DNA of 64,000 bases. Source: Candidatus Uhrbacteria bacterium. Lineage in GTDB: Bacteria; Patescibacteriota; Patescibacteriia; 2-12-FULL-60-25. This document shows positions 9,121 to 18,660 of this stretch, one piece after another. Each line of letters opens with the position of its first letter. The first letter of the stretch is position 1. The DNA lies in the NCBI GenBank assembly GCA_003576745.1, contig QEVR01000001.1, positions 248,001 to 312,000 on the forward strand, given 5' to 3'. The translations under genes were made by a program, and so were the position numbers. A model generated the notes under the pieces. The model was not told where the DNA came from and ran no database searches. It saw only the letters and a list, made by a program, of their open reading frames with translations.

Positions 9121-10533
9121 ATGTTCAAAACAGAGAAAGAAAGAAAGATTATTTTTCTCAGCATATATAGCGGAGATGTAGATCGTATTTTTGTACGATC
9201 CGGCGTATTAGATGGGCTCGTTAGTGCCGGGCACTACGTTGTGCTCCTCGTCCGCGGCGATGACGGAGAGCAGGAAAAAATTCGATATTATCAGGATTCA
9301 TATTTACGGGAGGGCGTCGTGATCGAATTTATCCCATTGGGAATGAATGCATTCGAATTTTTTGCATATCATCTCGCATGGAATTCGCTTCCAAGCTATT
9401 CCGCTTATGTGAAGCGAAAAGATTTGTATCTGAAGCACAAAAAGAAATTCCGTTATAGCCTTGAACTGCTCGCTGGATTCCTCGGACGTTTTAGGTTATG
9501 GCGGCACTTTTTGCGTTCCGTTTATTATCATTGGCCGGATGCATACTGTAAAGACCTTTTTGATAGATATAAGCCAGATCTGCTATTCGCTCCAAACATG
9601 TTTTCACCCGAAGATTGCCGTCTGCTTCGGTATGCAAAAAAACACGGTATTACGACGGTAACAACCATGAAAAGTTGGGATGTTCCGACCACGAGGGGAT
9701 TTACACGTGTCATTGCCGATAGAATTTTAGTATTTAACGAAATTAATAAACAACAGACCATAGATATTGGGGATTATCCGGAAGAAAAAATTCGCGTGAT
9801 GGGATTTCCCCAATTTGATTACTATGTACGTCCTGAACTTCGCGTGCCGCGAGAAGATTTCTTTAAAAATATCGGCGCAGATCCCTCGAAACCACTTATT
9901 CTTTTTGCCATTCCCGGCGATTTTAAGCTTCCGACCATCAACGACATCCTCATCGCACTAGATAATGCAATCGAATCGGGGAAAATACCACGCGATATAC
10001 AGGTGCTCGCACGCTTTCATCCGAAGTATCGTTCTCCTGCCGAGACGCTGAAGAATCTGAGACATTTCATCATGGATAGGCCCGGAACGTATTTCACGGA
10101 CAAAGTAGAATTGTCGACGGACGCACCAATGTCGCAGACATTTCAATGGGTATTTACAAATAAAGATATCGTCCACCTCGTTAATTCTCTCTTGTATAGC
10201 GACATAGTTATTAATGTGGAGTCGACGATAACACTCGATGCCAACGCTTTTAATAAACCCGTCATCATGATCGGATATGACGGCGACCAAAAGCTCGACT
10301 ACTGGCATTCCGTGCGTCGTAATTATGATCGCGAACATTTTAAGGCCGTACTTGAATCCGGCGGTGTTGCATATGTTCAAAGTCATGATGAACTTATCAA
10401 TGCTATTCTTCGTTATCTAAAAGAGCCAGAGGCAGACAAGGAGGGGCGGCGTCGGCTCAAAGAGCGGCTGTTGTATAAAGTAGACGGTAGGTCGTCGCAT
10501 CGCGTTGTGCAGTATATTCTCGAAATGCTATGA
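9121..10533 (+). CDS. Uncharacterised GT-B-like capsule biosynthesis protein
   Basis: A 470-aa soluble protein. It begins with alternating hydrophobic strands (IIFLSIYSGDVDRIFVRSG; VVLLVRGDD) and ends with VNVESTITLDANAFNKPVIM then IGYDG, resembling the end of GT-B folds in CDP-glycerol glycerophosphotransferases and capsule polysaccharide transferases, where a Ser/Thr and a nearby acidic residue bind donor phosphate. The middle contains DYPEEKIRVMGFPQFDYY, also seen in those families. It is followed directly by neuA (4-nt overlap). Function is inferred only at the level of a glycan-locus transferase; it could instead be a nucleotide-sugar epimerase-like protein. Confidence 0.6.
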   Translation: MFKTEKERKIIFLSIYSGDVDRIFVRSGVLDGLVSAGHYVVLLVRGDDGEQEKIRYYQDSYLREGVVIEFIPLGMNAFEFFAYHLAWNSLPSYSAYVKRKDLYLKHKKKFRYSLELLAGFLGRFRLWRHFLRSVYYHWPDAYCKDLFDRYKPDLLFAPNMFSPEDCRLLRYAKKHGITTVTTMKSWDVPTTRGFTRVIADRILVFNEINKQQTIDIGDYPEEKIRVMGFPQFDYYVRPELRVPREDFFKNIGADPSKPLILFAIPGDFKLPTINDILIALDNAIESGKIPRDIQVLARFHPKYRSPAETLKNLRHFIMDRPGTYFTDKVELSTDAPMSQTFQWVFTNKDIVHLVNSLLYSDIVINVESTITLDANAFNKPVIMIGYDGDQKLDYWHSVRRNYDREHFKAVLESGGVAYVQSHDELINAILRYLKEPEADKEGRRRLKERLLYKVDGRSSHRVVQYILEML

Positions 10534-11291
10534 ATGTCCTCGCAATTATTCCGGCGAGAGGAGGATCAAAAAGCATCCCCCGGAAAAATATCCGTGAACT
10601 GTGCGGAAAACCGTTGATCGCGTGGTCGATAGAAGAAGCGAAAAAATCAAAATATGTTACCCGCGTCATTTGCTCTACCGACGATCGGGAGATTGCGGAG
10701 GTGGCGGCGCAGTATGGCGCGGAGGTCCCGTTTTTGAGGCCCGCAGAGATTTCAGGAGATTTGGCGACAGACGTGGAGTTTTTAACGCACACCCTCAATT
10801 TTTTAAAGGAGTCGGAAGGATATGAGCCCGACGTTCTTCTTCGACTTGCACCGACATCACCACTTCGGACGGCGGAAGATATTGACGTTGGCATAGAAAC
10901 ACTCATGAAAAACCCCGAAGCTGACGCTGTACGAGCCATTCACGAGTCGCCGAAACATCCATATAAAATGTGGAGAATATCCGAAGATGGCAAATATTTA
11001 CAGCCGTTCCTGCCAAAGGAGTTTACAAATATGGATGAGCCGTACAACGGTCCTCGCCAGTTGTTACCAAAAGTTCATGTTCATACGGGTGCCGTCGATG
11101 TATATCGACCCTCAACCATTCTTGAGCTGAAATCGACATCCGGAAGGCGCCTTGCTTTTTTTTGGATGCCTGAAGAGCGTTCCGTAAATATCGATCATGA
11201 AATCGATTTTCAGATCGCTGAAACACTCATGAATAGGCGAAGTGGCGAAGGTCGCTCTCCACGATACACCCCGCCGGAATCCTTGATTTAA
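10530..11291 (+). CDS. neuA: CMP-nonulosonate cytidylyltransferase (NeuA/CMP-NeuNAc synthetase-like)
   Basis: A 253-aa cytidylyltransferase predicted to activate a nonulosonic acid (sialic, legionaminic or pseudaminic type) with CTP. The N-terminal IIPARGGSKSIPRKNIRELC is the family nucleotide-binding signature, followed by KPLIAWSIEEAKKS, VICSTDDREIAEVA and LRLAPTSPLRTAEDIDVGI. The last is the metal- and substrate-binding region. Length is normal. It overlaps the upstream gene by 4 nt and lies just before a NeuB-like synthase. The exact nonulosonate cannot be told from sequence, because the other steps of a complete pathway are not obvious here. Confidence 0.88.
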   Translation: MNVLAIIPARGGSKSIPRKNIRELCGKPLIAWSIEEAKKSKYVTRVICSTDDREIAEVAAQYGAEVPFLRPAEISGDLATDVEFLTHTLNFLKESEGYEPDVLLRLAPTSPLRTAEDIDVGIETLMKNPEADAVRAIHESPKHPYKMWRISEDGKYLQPFLPKEFTNMDEPYNGPRQLLPKVHVHTGAVDVYRPSTILELKSTSGRRLAFFWMPEERSVNIDHEIDFQIAETLMNRRSGEGRSPRYTPPESLI

Positions 11292-11310
11292 TCATATATT
11301 TTGCTAAGTT
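11283..11310 (+). promoter_or_regulatory. Candidate sigma70-type promoter for the neuB-like gene
   Basis: TTGATT (11283-11288) and TAAGTT (11305-11310) are separated by 16 nt, and TGC immediately precedes the -10 (extended -10). It overlaps the end of neuA. The start codon at 11327 lies 16 nt after the -10, so the leader would be about ten nucleotides. A G-rich stretch just before the ATG could serve as ribosome binding site. Confidence 0.45.
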
Positions 11311-11326
11311 GCACTTCCGGGGGATT

Positions 11327-12889
11327 ATGGATAATCTGCCCCATACACTTATGACCCATACGCCACGCGAGGAGCAGTTCAATTTCGAAGGGCTGTTTGT
11401 CTTTGAAATGGCGAACAATCATCAGGGCGACGTAGAACACGGAAAGCGGATTATTCGCGAAATGGCAAAATTGGCGAAAGAATTCGGTGTAAAGGCGGCC
11501 GTGAAGCTCCAATTTCGGGATTTGGATACGTTTGTTCATCCGGCAGAAAAAAACAACAAGGATAATAAGCACGTCCAACGTTTTCTCTCCACAAAGTTAT
11601 CAGAGGATCAGTTCGCTGAACTTATTCGCGAAACAAAAGAGCACGGTCTCTTGACCATGTGTACACCTTTCGATGAGCCGTCCGTCGATCAGCTTGCGAG
11701 ACAAGGAATTGAAATACTGAAAATAGGCAGTTGTTCGGCAAAAGACTGGCCATTGCTCGAAAAAGCCGTTCAAGCAGGAAAGCCGATGATCGTATCGACG
11801 GGCGGCATGCACATGAAGGATGTCGATAATCTGGTCAGCTTTTTGGATCATCGTTACGCGAATTTCGCTCTCATGCATTGCGTGGCCGTTTACCCAACGC
11901 CGAAAAATAAATTACGTCTTCGTCAAATCGAAGTCATGCGCGAGCGGTATCCCGAAATCACTATCGGTTTTTCCACGCATGAAGATCCGGACAATACGAG
12001 CGCGATTCAGCTTGCCTTTGCCAAGGGAGCGCGCATGTTCGAAAAACATGTCGGCGTTCCCACTGATACCATCAAACTCAACGCCTATTCGGCAAATCCG
12101 GATCAGGTTCGAGCATGGCTCACGGCCTATCAGGATGCCGTGGATTCATGCGGGAATGAAGAATCATTGTGGGGTCAGGCGGATGAGGCGAAAGACCTTC
12201 ATTTGCTTATGCGTGGAGTGTTCGCGATGGGGGATATCAAGAAGGGACAGATAATCCATCGTGATGACGTCTTTTTCGCATTTCCCATACAACAGGGCCA
12301 GATGTCAAGCGGCCAATGGCGTGACGGGATTGTCGCCGATCGCGATTATGCCAAGAATATGCCGCTTCTTGCTTCGCTTTCAGAGCGGCCATTGGGAAAA
12401 AAAGAGCTGATTTACGGCGTGATCCATGACGTGAAAGGCATGTTAAATGCCGCTCGTATTCCCGTTGGTCTGGAATTTAGTGTTGAGCTTTCGCATCATT
12501 ATGGCATGAAGAATTTTCGTGAGTGCGGTGTTGTCATCATTGACTGCATCAATCGAGAGTACTGCAAAAAACTTCTCATACAGCTTCCCGGCCAGCGTCA
12601 TCCCTATCATCATCACAAGAAAAAAGAAGAAACATTCCAGATGCTCGCAGGCAAGCTCGAAGTGGAACTTGAAGGGAAATACCGCCGTACACTGTATCCC
12701 GGCGACACCCTTGTCATTCAGCGTGGCGTGAAGCATCGGTTTTGGACGGACAGCGGAGCTATTTTTGAAGAAGTATCCACGACGCATTACAATGACGATT
12801 CCATGTATGACGACCCATCGATCAATACAAAACCGCGCGAAGAGCGAAAAACAAAACTCGTAAATTGGGGTCGTCATCAGTTCGATTAA
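11327..12889 (+). CDS. neuB: Nonulosonate synthase (NeuB family) with C-terminal SAF and cupin domains
   Basis: A 520-aa protein. Residues ~20-290 form the NeuB TIM barrel: FEMANNHQGDVEHGKRI, AVKLQFRDLDTFVHP, EILKIGSCSAKDWPLLE, KPMIVSTGGM, and ALMHCVAVYPTP. Such enzymes condense phosphoenolpyruvate with a ManNAc-type sugar. The region ~290-355 has an SAF (antifreeze-like) pattern, RGVFAMGDIKKGQIIHRDDV. Residues ~400-500 form a cupin: QRHPYHHHKKKEETFQML with metal-binding histidines, then LYPGDTLVIQRGVKHRFW. NeuB-SAF-cupin fusions are known; the cupin may bind sugar or metal. The first in-frame TTG (11309) is rejected in favour of the ATG at 11327, which has a G-rich box just upstream. Confidence 0.9.
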   Translation: MDNLPHTLMTHTPREEQFNFEGLFVFEMANNHQGDVEHGKRIIREMAKLAKEFGVKAAVKLQFRDLDTFVHPAEKNNKDNKHVQRFLSTKLSEDQFAELIRETKEHGLLTMCTPFDEPSVDQLARQGIEILKIGSCSAKDWPLLEKAVQAGKPMIVSTGGMHMKDVDNLVSFLDHRYANFALMHCVAVYPTPKNKLRLRQIEVMRERYPEITIGFSTHEDPDNTSAIQLAFAKGARMFEKHVGVPTDTIKLNAYSANPDQVRAWLTAYQDAVDSCGNEESLWGQADEAKDLHLLMRGVFAMGDIKKGQIIHRDDVFFAFPIQQGQMSSGQWRDGIVADRDYAKNMPLLASLSERPLGKKELIYGVIHDVKGMLNAARIPVGLEFSVELSHHYGMKNFRECGVVIIDCINREYCKKLLIQLPGQRHPYHHHKKKEETFQMLAGKLEVELEGKYRRTLYPGDTLVIQRGVKHRFWTDSGAIFEEVSTTHYNDDSMYDDPSINTKPREERKTKLVNWGRHQFD

Positions 12890-12908
12890 TTACTTATCAG
12901 CGTATTGT

Positions 12909-13973
12909 ATGAAGGTGAAAGTCATCGGCGCCGGTTCTATCGGCAATCATCTTACGCAGGCATGCCGCCGAATGAGATGGGATGTGACGGTCGTTGATAC
13001 GGATCCGGAAGCTCTTCGGAGAATGAAGGAAGAGATTTACCCTCAGCGATATGGCGCGTGGGATGAAGGCATTCATCTCGTTACCAGCGACCAGGAACCC
13101 AAAGGCGGCTTCGATATTATTTGCATCGGCACCCCTCCGCACGTTCGTATGCCGCTTGCTATCGCCGCACTTTCCGAGAAACCAAAAATTCTTCAGTTGG
13201 AAAAGCCACTTTGCGCGCCAAGATTGGAGAGGCTCGGGGAATTCATGACGGCATACCGGAATCAGTCCGACACCATCGCTGTCGTCGGGTACGACCACGC
13301 CGTATCCGAATCCGTATCATGGATTACGGATAATCTTCGCGAACAGAGGATTGGTGATGCGCAGAGCATCGACGTTGAATTTCGCGAACATTGGAAGGGA
13401 ATATTTGGCGCGCATCCATGGTTGTCCGGCCCGCAGGATACATATCTGGGATTCTGGCAAAAGGGCGGAGGAGCAAGCGGGGAGCATTCCCACGCTCTTC
13501 ATCTTTGGAGGCATTTTGCCAAAGCCGCAGGTTTCGGATCATGGCGTAAAGTATCGTCGTTCATGGATATGAAGACACATGACGGCGCGGAGTATGACTC
13601 TCTTTCCGCGTTCACGGTGGAAACGGATGCGGGACGCGTCGGGAGGATCATTCAGGACGTCATAACGCTGCCGACGCGGAAATGGATACGGTTGCAAGGT
13701 AGCAAAGGATTCATTGAGTGGTACTGTAACGGCCATTCGGATGGCGATCTTGTGAAATATCAGTTTGGCGACGGACCTGCGGAAGAAAGGATCTTTGCAA
13801 AAAAGCGCCCGGATGATTTTTATCGGGAAATTCTCCACATACAGGATTTGATCAATGGGGAGGTTTCCGCTGTCGATTCCCCGATTTCGATCGAAAGCGG
13901 AGTTGCTGTGATGGAATTATTGCGAACAGCGCATGAACATAGGAATGAAGGGGCTATTATTCAGATGCTATAA
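12909..13973 (+). CDS. Gfo/Idh/MocA-type NAD(P)-dependent oxidoreductase
   Basis: A 354-aa protein with an N-terminal dinucleotide-binding fold, VKVIGAGSIGNHLTQACRRM (G-x-G-x-x-G), then VVDTDPEALRRM and ICIGTPPHVRMPLA. LQLEKPLCAPRLERL corresponds to the E-K-P motif of Gfo/Idh/MocA enzymes, whose Lys takes part in hydride transfer. The family oxidises or reduces sugar ring carbons. Its place between the NeuB-like gene and a 2-hydroxyacid dehydrogenase suggests a role in making the unusual sugar of this locus. Substrate unknown. Confidence 0.88.
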   Translation: MKVKVIGAGSIGNHLTQACRRMRWDVTVVDTDPEALRRMKEEIYPQRYGAWDEGIHLVTSDQEPKGGFDIICIGTPPHVRMPLAIAALSEKPKILQLEKPLCAPRLERLGEFMTAYRNQSDTIAVVGYDHAVSESVSWITDNLREQRIGDAQSIDVEFREHWKGIFGAHPWLSGPQDTYLGFWQKGGGASGEHSHALHLWRHFAKAAGFGSWRKVSSFMDMKTHDGAEYDSLSAFTVETDAGRVGRIIQDVITLPTRKWIRLQGSKGFIEWYCNGHSDGDLVKYQFGDGPAEERIFAKKRPDDFYREILHIQDLINGEVSAVDSPISIESGVAVMELLRTAHEHRNEGAIIQML

Positions 13974-13978
13974 ACCTC

Positions 13979-14968
13979 ATGACAAACAGGCATCGGCTTC
14001 TTTATGTGTATGAAGAACGCATCCCGCAAAATTTGCGGGAGCTTGTTTTGAGCCTTATCCCTGTAAATGAGTTTGAGATCGATTCAATGACGTATACGAT
14101 CCCTGACGATGAAAAGATACAAAAATTGAAATGGGCCGAAGTTGCGTTGTTTGCGCCCGGCCGATTTTTATCGGACGAGGTATTGTCCCAGGCAAGCCAT
14201 ATAAAGCTCATGCAACTTTGGAGCTCCGGATATGACAAATTCAATACCAAAGGTGCTGCAGCAGCAGGTATTCCTGTTGCGAATAACGGAGGGGCAAATG
14301 CGATATCTGTTTCGGAACACACGATCCTTCTTATGCTCTCGGTTTATAAGTGGATTCATGACAGCCACCATCGGACCGTAACAGGGAACTGGGCCGGGAA
14401 TAGCCACGGCATGGACATGTTTCTGCTCAATAAGAAAACCGTCGGTATCATCGGGTTCGGGAATATCGGCCGGAATGTCGCGAAGCGGCTAACAGGATTC
14501 GATACGAATACATATTACTACGATATCCGACGCGCTCCCGAAGACGTGGAACGGGAGTTGAAGGTGACTTATGTATCGTTAGAGGAGATCTATAGAACAG
14601 CGGACATTATCACGCTTCATCTTCACTACAACAAAGAAACGGAGAATATGATCGGCGAAAACGAATTCGCCCTGATGAAAAAGAATACGGTTTTAATCAA
14701 TGTTTCACGCGCTCAGCTCGTGAACAAGAACGCGCTTATCAAAGCTCTTTCAGAAAAACGCATTGCAGGTGCTGGCATGGATGTGTACATGGAAGAACCG
14801 ACAAAGGCAGGAGATCCTTTGCTCCAGCTCCCGAACATCGTCGCAACGCCGCACATGGCCGGTTCGACATATGATACCTATTTTGTGGCAATTCAGAATG
14901 CAGTAGAGAATTTTCGCCGCGTGCTCAACGGAGAAAAGCCCAAATGGATTATAAACGGGATTGAGTAA
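13979..14968 (+). CDS. D-isomer-specific 2-hydroxyacid dehydrogenase
   Basis: A 329-aa dehydrogenase. The NAD-binding motif KTVGIIGFGNIGRNVAKRL is clear, followed by DIITLHLHYNKETENMI and NTVLINVSRAQLVNKNALI, where the Arg is the conserved substrate-binding residue; GAGMDVYMEEP and VATPHMAGSTYD complete the catalytic domain. The last His occupies the usual general-base position. These enzymes reduce 2-keto acids to D-hydroxy acids. Within the nonulosonate block it may act on a keto-acid sugar or serine-related intermediate, which is inference. It begins 5 nt after the previous stop. Confidence 0.9.
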   Translation: MTNRHRLLYVYEERIPQNLRELVLSLIPVNEFEIDSMTYTIPDDEKIQKLKWAEVALFAPGRFLSDEVLSQASHIKLMQLWSSGYDKFNTKGAAAAGIPVANNGGANAISVSEHTILLMLSVYKWIHDSHHRTVTGNWAGNSHGMDMFLLNKKTVGIIGFGNIGRNVAKRLTGFDTNTYYYDIRRAPEDVERELKVTYVSLEEIYRTADIITLHLHYNKETENMIGENEFALMKKNTVLINVSRAQLVNKNALIKALSEKRIAGAGMDVYMEEPTKAGDPLLQLPNIVATPHMAGSTYDTYFVAIQNAVENFRRVLNGEKPKWIINGIE

Positions 14969-14969
14969 T

Positions 14970-15956
14970 ATGAATCCGTTCATCAATCCTGTTTTTAATC
15001 CCGTATTTTCGCGTTACCCCCTTCGTCTTGTTGATGTCGGGGCGGCAGGCGTATTGCGGTCGCCATGGCCTCGCGCATCAACATTTCTGCACGTATATGC
15101 TTTCGAGCCGGGCGCACGTGTCGAGGACATACTTCAAGGTCAGAATCAGAATATCACCGTTTTTCCCGTTGCCCTTTCCGACCATTCGGGCAGGGCAATG
15201 CTTCATGAAACAAAAAAGCCCGATGGATCATCCCTGCTTCAACCGTCGAATAATCTCGAGCCTTACGGTGGTTCAGATCGCTTTGAAGTCGTGAAAGAAT
15301 ACCCTGTAGAGGTTGAGACACTCGATCAAATAATCGCGCAACATGCGATTCCGTATGTCGATTTTCTCAAAATTGATACGCAAGGGACGGAGCTTCAAGT
15401 ATTGAAAGGGTCGGAAGGGACCCTTGTATCCGTATTCGGTATTCATTTAGAAGTAAATTTCTTCGGCCGGTATGAAGGTCAGACCTATTTTTCTGACGTA
15501 GATTCCTGGCTTCGTCATAGAGGTTTCGTTTTATATGATCTCGAAAGGCGCTATTTGAAACTCAAGACTGGATTGAATTTTGGAGGGCCTAAGGGCGCCC
15601 TTATGAAGGGCGATGCTCTGTATCTTCGGAATCCGCTAATACCAGATATTTATAATGACGCTGACCCAGAGTCGCGCAAAGCGCGGGCGCTTCGGAAAAT
15701 CGCGATTGCACTTTTATATGGATATGTTGACGTCGCCTTCGGTCTTTTTCAAGAATTTAATTTATTTTTTTGTGATGAAGAAATTGTCGTCCTAAGAGAC
15801 TTTTTCTCTCACACGAAATCAAGCGCACGATTTATTCCACAATTCCGCGGTCGCGTGCGCTTGGCGCGTTTTTTTAAACAAATAGGCGCCTGGCTTGAAC
15901 CGCGTTCGAACATTGGATCTTCTGGAGATGATATATTTGGCAATAGCCTTCGCTAA
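14970..15956 (+). CDS. FkbM family methyltransferase
   Basis: A 328-aa SAM methyltransferase. LRLVDVGAAGVLRSPWP and FLHVYAFEPGARVEDIL give the SAM-binding strand turns, VALSDHSGRAMLHE and VETLDQIIAQ follow, and VDFLKIDTQGTELQVLKGSE is the FkbM signature (hydrophobic-KID-x-Q/E-G-x-E). FkbM proteins methylate sugar or polyketide hydroxyls, so this may O-methylate the surface glycan. The ATG at 14970 is chosen over an in-frame TTG at 14961. A C-terminal extension of about 100 residues is not recognised. It converges with and overlaps the next gene by 4 nt. Confidence 0.87.
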   Translation: MNPFINPVFNPVFSRYPLRLVDVGAAGVLRSPWPRASTFLHVYAFEPGARVEDILQGQNQNITVFPVALSDHSGRAMLHETKKPDGSSLLQPSNNLEPYGGSDRFEVVKEYPVEVETLDQIIAQHAIPYVDFLKIDTQGTELQVLKGSEGTLVSVFGIHLEVNFFGRYEGQTYFSDVDSWLRHRGFVLYDLERRYLKLKTGLNFGGPKGALMKGDALYLRNPLIPDIYNDADPESRKARALRKIAIALLYGYVDVAFGLFQEFNLFFCDEEIVVLRDFFSHTKSSARFIPQFRGRVRLARFFKQIGAWLEPRSNIGSSGDDIFGNSLR

Positions 15957-16780
15957 TCTTTTTTTGAAGCGAATCCATAGCCAATGGCGAATTTGGGATC
16001 TTTTGGGATTTGGTGAAAAAACTTTTGGAGAATCAAACGAAGCATTTTTTCATTCCACCAAATGAGTTTGGCAAGAATCCGATAGAACAGTCCTTTTAAT
16101 TTTGCGTATGTGAACAATCGATAAAAGAAATGTTTCTGCGTATGATGATAGAGATCGATTGGCGTCGTGAGCGTTGAAATTTTAACGTTCTTCAAACCGG
16201 TCTCTTTAAGCAGTCGTTCCAGCATGAAAGGCGTATACCGGTGATAGTCGTATGGTTCCTGATGGACTCCCAACATAAACGGAATTGTGCCAATCAGACA
16301 GCCGCCCGGTTTCAGAATACGATAGCACTCTGAGAGAACGTCCTTTGTATTCGGGAGATGCTCGAATACATTGGACGCAATAATGATATCCAAGGAATCG
16401 TCGCGGAAAGGCAGGGGTTTTGTTAAATCGCATATTACGTCCGCATCGGGATATGGAAAGAAATCAGCGGCGATCTTGTTTGGGAAACGCTGCACCAAAT
16501 CTTCAAACTGACCTTGTCCGACACCAAAGTCAAGGACGAGCAAGTCATGCGCTACATCCGCCAATTCCTTCTTGAGAAATGCATAATTCGACTTTCTCCA
16601 GCTCGTCCATCGTGAAGGATTCTTCGCCCCCGTCCGTAGGGTGGGTTCTATATCTTCGTAAGGCAGTATAAAAAATATTTTTTCATTTTTTATGAAAAAA
16701 GCACCGTCCGTGAGTTCGGCGCTTTCTGCCGGAATCTCTCTACACTCGGGTTTGAGCACCTTGATAATTGTATGTTTCAT
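15953..16780 (-). CDS. Class I SAM-dependent methyltransferase
   Basis: A 275-aa methyltransferase on the opposite strand to the rest of the glycan block. LLVLDFGVGQGQFEDLV is motif I, AADFFPYPDADVI the strand 2 turn, and DIIIASNVFEHLPNTKDVLS with YRILKPGGCLIGTIPFM are typical of Methyltransf_11. An alternative ATG lies three codons upstream (16789). The C-terminus contains a hydrophobic-basic stretch (YRLFTYAKLKGLFYRI) that may touch the membrane. Target unknown; the setting suggests a glycan or lipid carrier. Confidence 0.85.
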   Translation of the reverse strand: MKHTIIKVLKPECREIPAESAELTDGAFFIKNEKIFFILPYEDIEPTLRTGAKNPSRWTSWRKSNYAFLKKELADVAHDLLVLDFGVGQGQFEDLVQRFPNKIAADFFPYPDADVICDLTKPLPFRDDSLDIIIASNVFEHLPNTKDVLSECYRILKPGGCLIGTIPFMLGVHQEPYDYHRYTPFMLERLLKETGLKNVKISTLTTPIDLYHHTQKHFFYRLFTYAKLKGLFYRILAKLIWWNEKMLRLILQKFFHQIPKDPKFAIGYGFASKKD

Positions 16781-16833
16781 ACACAGCATTCGAAGTTTAC
16801 ATGGAAAAAGATATCTGACAATACGTTGGATTC

Positions 16834-16862
16834 TTGCTTTTTTTCCGTAAACATTCTACAAA
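16834..16862 (+). promoter_or_regulatory. Candidate promoter for the GT2-gmd operon
   Basis: TTGCTT (16834-16839) and TACAAA (16857-16862) are spaced by 17 nt in the divergent gap after the minus-strand methyltransferase. The ATG at 16876 lies 13 nt after the -10, so the leader would be only about 7 nt. Confidence 0.4.
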
Positions 16863-16875
16863 ACGTTCAACAAAT

Positions 16876-17604
16876 ATGACTCACACTCTTGTAATCCTTA
16901 CCAAAAACGAGATTGAAGGGCTGAATGCGATTTTTCCAAAAATCGATCGGTCCCTCTTTTGTGAGATTTTGGCTCTGGATGGCGGATCCTCGGATGGGTC
17001 AATCGCATTTTATGCGTCACATGGGATTTATCCTCCGACGAGACAGAAAATTCTCTATGGCGACTGTTTCCGATACGCAGCCAATCACGCAAAGGGGGAT
17101 ACGGTGACGTTTTTTCGTCCTGATGGGAACGAAGACCCATCGGATCTCCCCAAACTCATTAAGAAGATTGAGGCGGGCGCGGATCACGTTATTGCCTCGC
17201 GCTTTCTTCCGGAATCGCGGAATGAAGAAGATGACCAGGTTATCAAACTCCGTGCCTGGGCGAATCGTTCGCTTACCTGGTTAGCAAATGCGTTTTTCCG
17301 GAAAAAAGGACCGTATATTACGGACACGATCAATGGGTATCGTATTATCCGTACGCAGGCGCTGAAAGATTTGCATCTGGATGCTCCACGATTCTCTATC
17401 GAGTATCAAATGACCATCCGTTCCTGGAAGCTAGGGCACCGTATGGAAGAGGTCCCGACGATTGAGGGGAATCGTATCGGCGGACAGGTGAAAGCCCAGT
17501 CCATCCCCGTGGGTATTGATATGGTAAAGACACTGTTTCACGAAAAGGCGATCGGCTTGTCTTTTGCAAAGTCCGGACTTATGTCAGGAACAGAGGGGCT
17601 ATGA
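16876..17604 (+). CDS. Glycosyltransferase family 2
   Basis: A 242-aa GT-A enzyme: [19 protein letters not shown], then [20 protein letters not shown] for nucleotide binding, and [19 protein letters not shown] where the usual D-x-D appears as [23 protein letters not shown] corresponds to the conserved NGYR/SGFR segment of the DPM-like group. It probably transfers a sugar to polyprenyl phosphate or a lipid-linked glycan. The start at 16876 is chosen because upstream in-frame codons overlap the candidate promoter. Its last four nucleotides overlap gmd. Confidence 0.85.
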   Translation: MTHTLVILTKNEIEGLNAIFPKIDRSLFCEILALDGGSSDGSIAFYASHGIYPPTRQKILYGDCFRYAANHAKGDTVTFFRPDGNEDPSDLPKLIKKIEAGADHVIASRFLPESRNEEDDQVIKLRAWANRSLTWLANAFFRKKGPYITDTINGYRIIRTQALKDLHLDAPRFSIEYQMTIRSWKLGHRMEEVPTIEGNRIGGQVKAQSIPVGIDMVKTLFHEKAIGLSFAKSGLMSGTEGL

Positions 17605-18656
17605 AGCGTTGTTTTATTACGGGAGTGACCGGACAGGACGGAAGCTATCTTGCGGAGTTGCTACTTGATCGCGGCGATGAGGTACATGGCATCATCCGCC
17701 GTTCTTCAAGTTTCAATACTTGGCGCATTCATGAGCGCTTTCAGAACCAGGACGGGCAGAAAAAATTTTATCTTCATTATGGCGATCTTTCTGATGGAAT
17801 GAATCTCGTCCGTCTGCTTCGGGAGATCCAGCCCGATTATATTTTTAACCTTGCGGCGCAATCGCATGTGCGCATCAGTTTCGATATCCCTGAATATACC
17901 GGCGAAGTCACTGGTCTTTCAACGCTTCGACTCCTTGAGGCGATACGCCAGGCTGGACTTGCCGACCGAGTGCGGTTTTATCAGGCCTCATCAAGTGAAA
18001 TGTTTGGGAGTGCACCCCCGCCACAGTCGGAAGAAACGCCCTTTGCTCCGCGCAGTCCGTATGCGTGCGCGAAGGCATTTTCGTACTACATTACGAAAAA
18101 TTACAGAGAAAGTTATGGAATGTTCGCCACGAACGGTGTCTTATTTAACCATGAATCGCCACGCCGCGGTGAAAATTTTGTTACGCGCAAAATTACACTC
18201 AATTTGGCGCGTATCAAGTACGGCCTTTCGGATACGCTGGCGCTGGGTAATTTGGATGCAAGACGTGACTGGGGATTCGCGCGAGATTATATGGAAGCGG
18301 CTGTCCTGATGCTGGAACATGATTATCCAGACGATTTCGTTATTGCGACGGGCGAGAGTCATTCAGTCCGTGAACTTGCGGAGCAGGCAGCTAGGTTACT
18401 CGACATGTCTATTGAGTGGAACGGGGAAGGTCGGAATGAGGTTGGAAGAGATGCGAAAACCGGGAAAGTGCTGATCGTCATCGATCCGAAGTATTTCCGT
18501 CCTGCAGAGGTGGATCATCTGGAAGGTGACGCAACCAAGGCAAAAGCGACACTTGGTTGGTCGCCGAAGACATCTTTTCAAGACCTTATACGCATGATGG
18601 TGGAGCACGATGCCCGTGAATGCTCTCGCGAAGCCTATACGAAAAGACTACAATAA
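17601..18656 (+). CDS. gmd: GDP-mannose 4,6-dehydratase
   Basis: A 351-aa short-chain dehydrogenase/reductase that converts GDP-mannose to GDP-4-keto-6-deoxymannose. The N-terminal [19 protein letters not shown] is diagnostic for Gmd, followed by [52 protein letters not shown] and [19 protein letters not shown], which carries the catalytic Y-x3-[17 protein letters not shown] and [19 protein letters not shown] are also family hallmarks. Length is normal. The downstream reductase probably uses the product. Confidence 0.95.
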   Translation: MKRCFITGVTGQDGSYLAELLLDRGDEVHGIIRRSSSFNTWRIHERFQNQDGQKKFYLHYGDLSDGMNLVRLLREIQPDYIFNLAAQSHVRISFDIPEYTGEVTGLSTLRLLEAIRQAGLADRVRFYQASSSEMFGSAPPPQSEETPFAPRSPYACAKAFSYYITKNYRESYGMFATNGVLFNHESPRRGENFVTRKITLNLARIKYGLSDTLALGNLDARRDWGFARDYMEAAVLMLEHDYPDDFVIATGESHSVRELAEQAARLLDMSIEWNGEGRNEVGRDAKTGKVLIVIDPKYFRPAEVDHLEGDATKAKATLGWSPKTSFQDLIRMMVEHDARECSREAYTKRLQ

Positions 18657-18660
18657 CATT

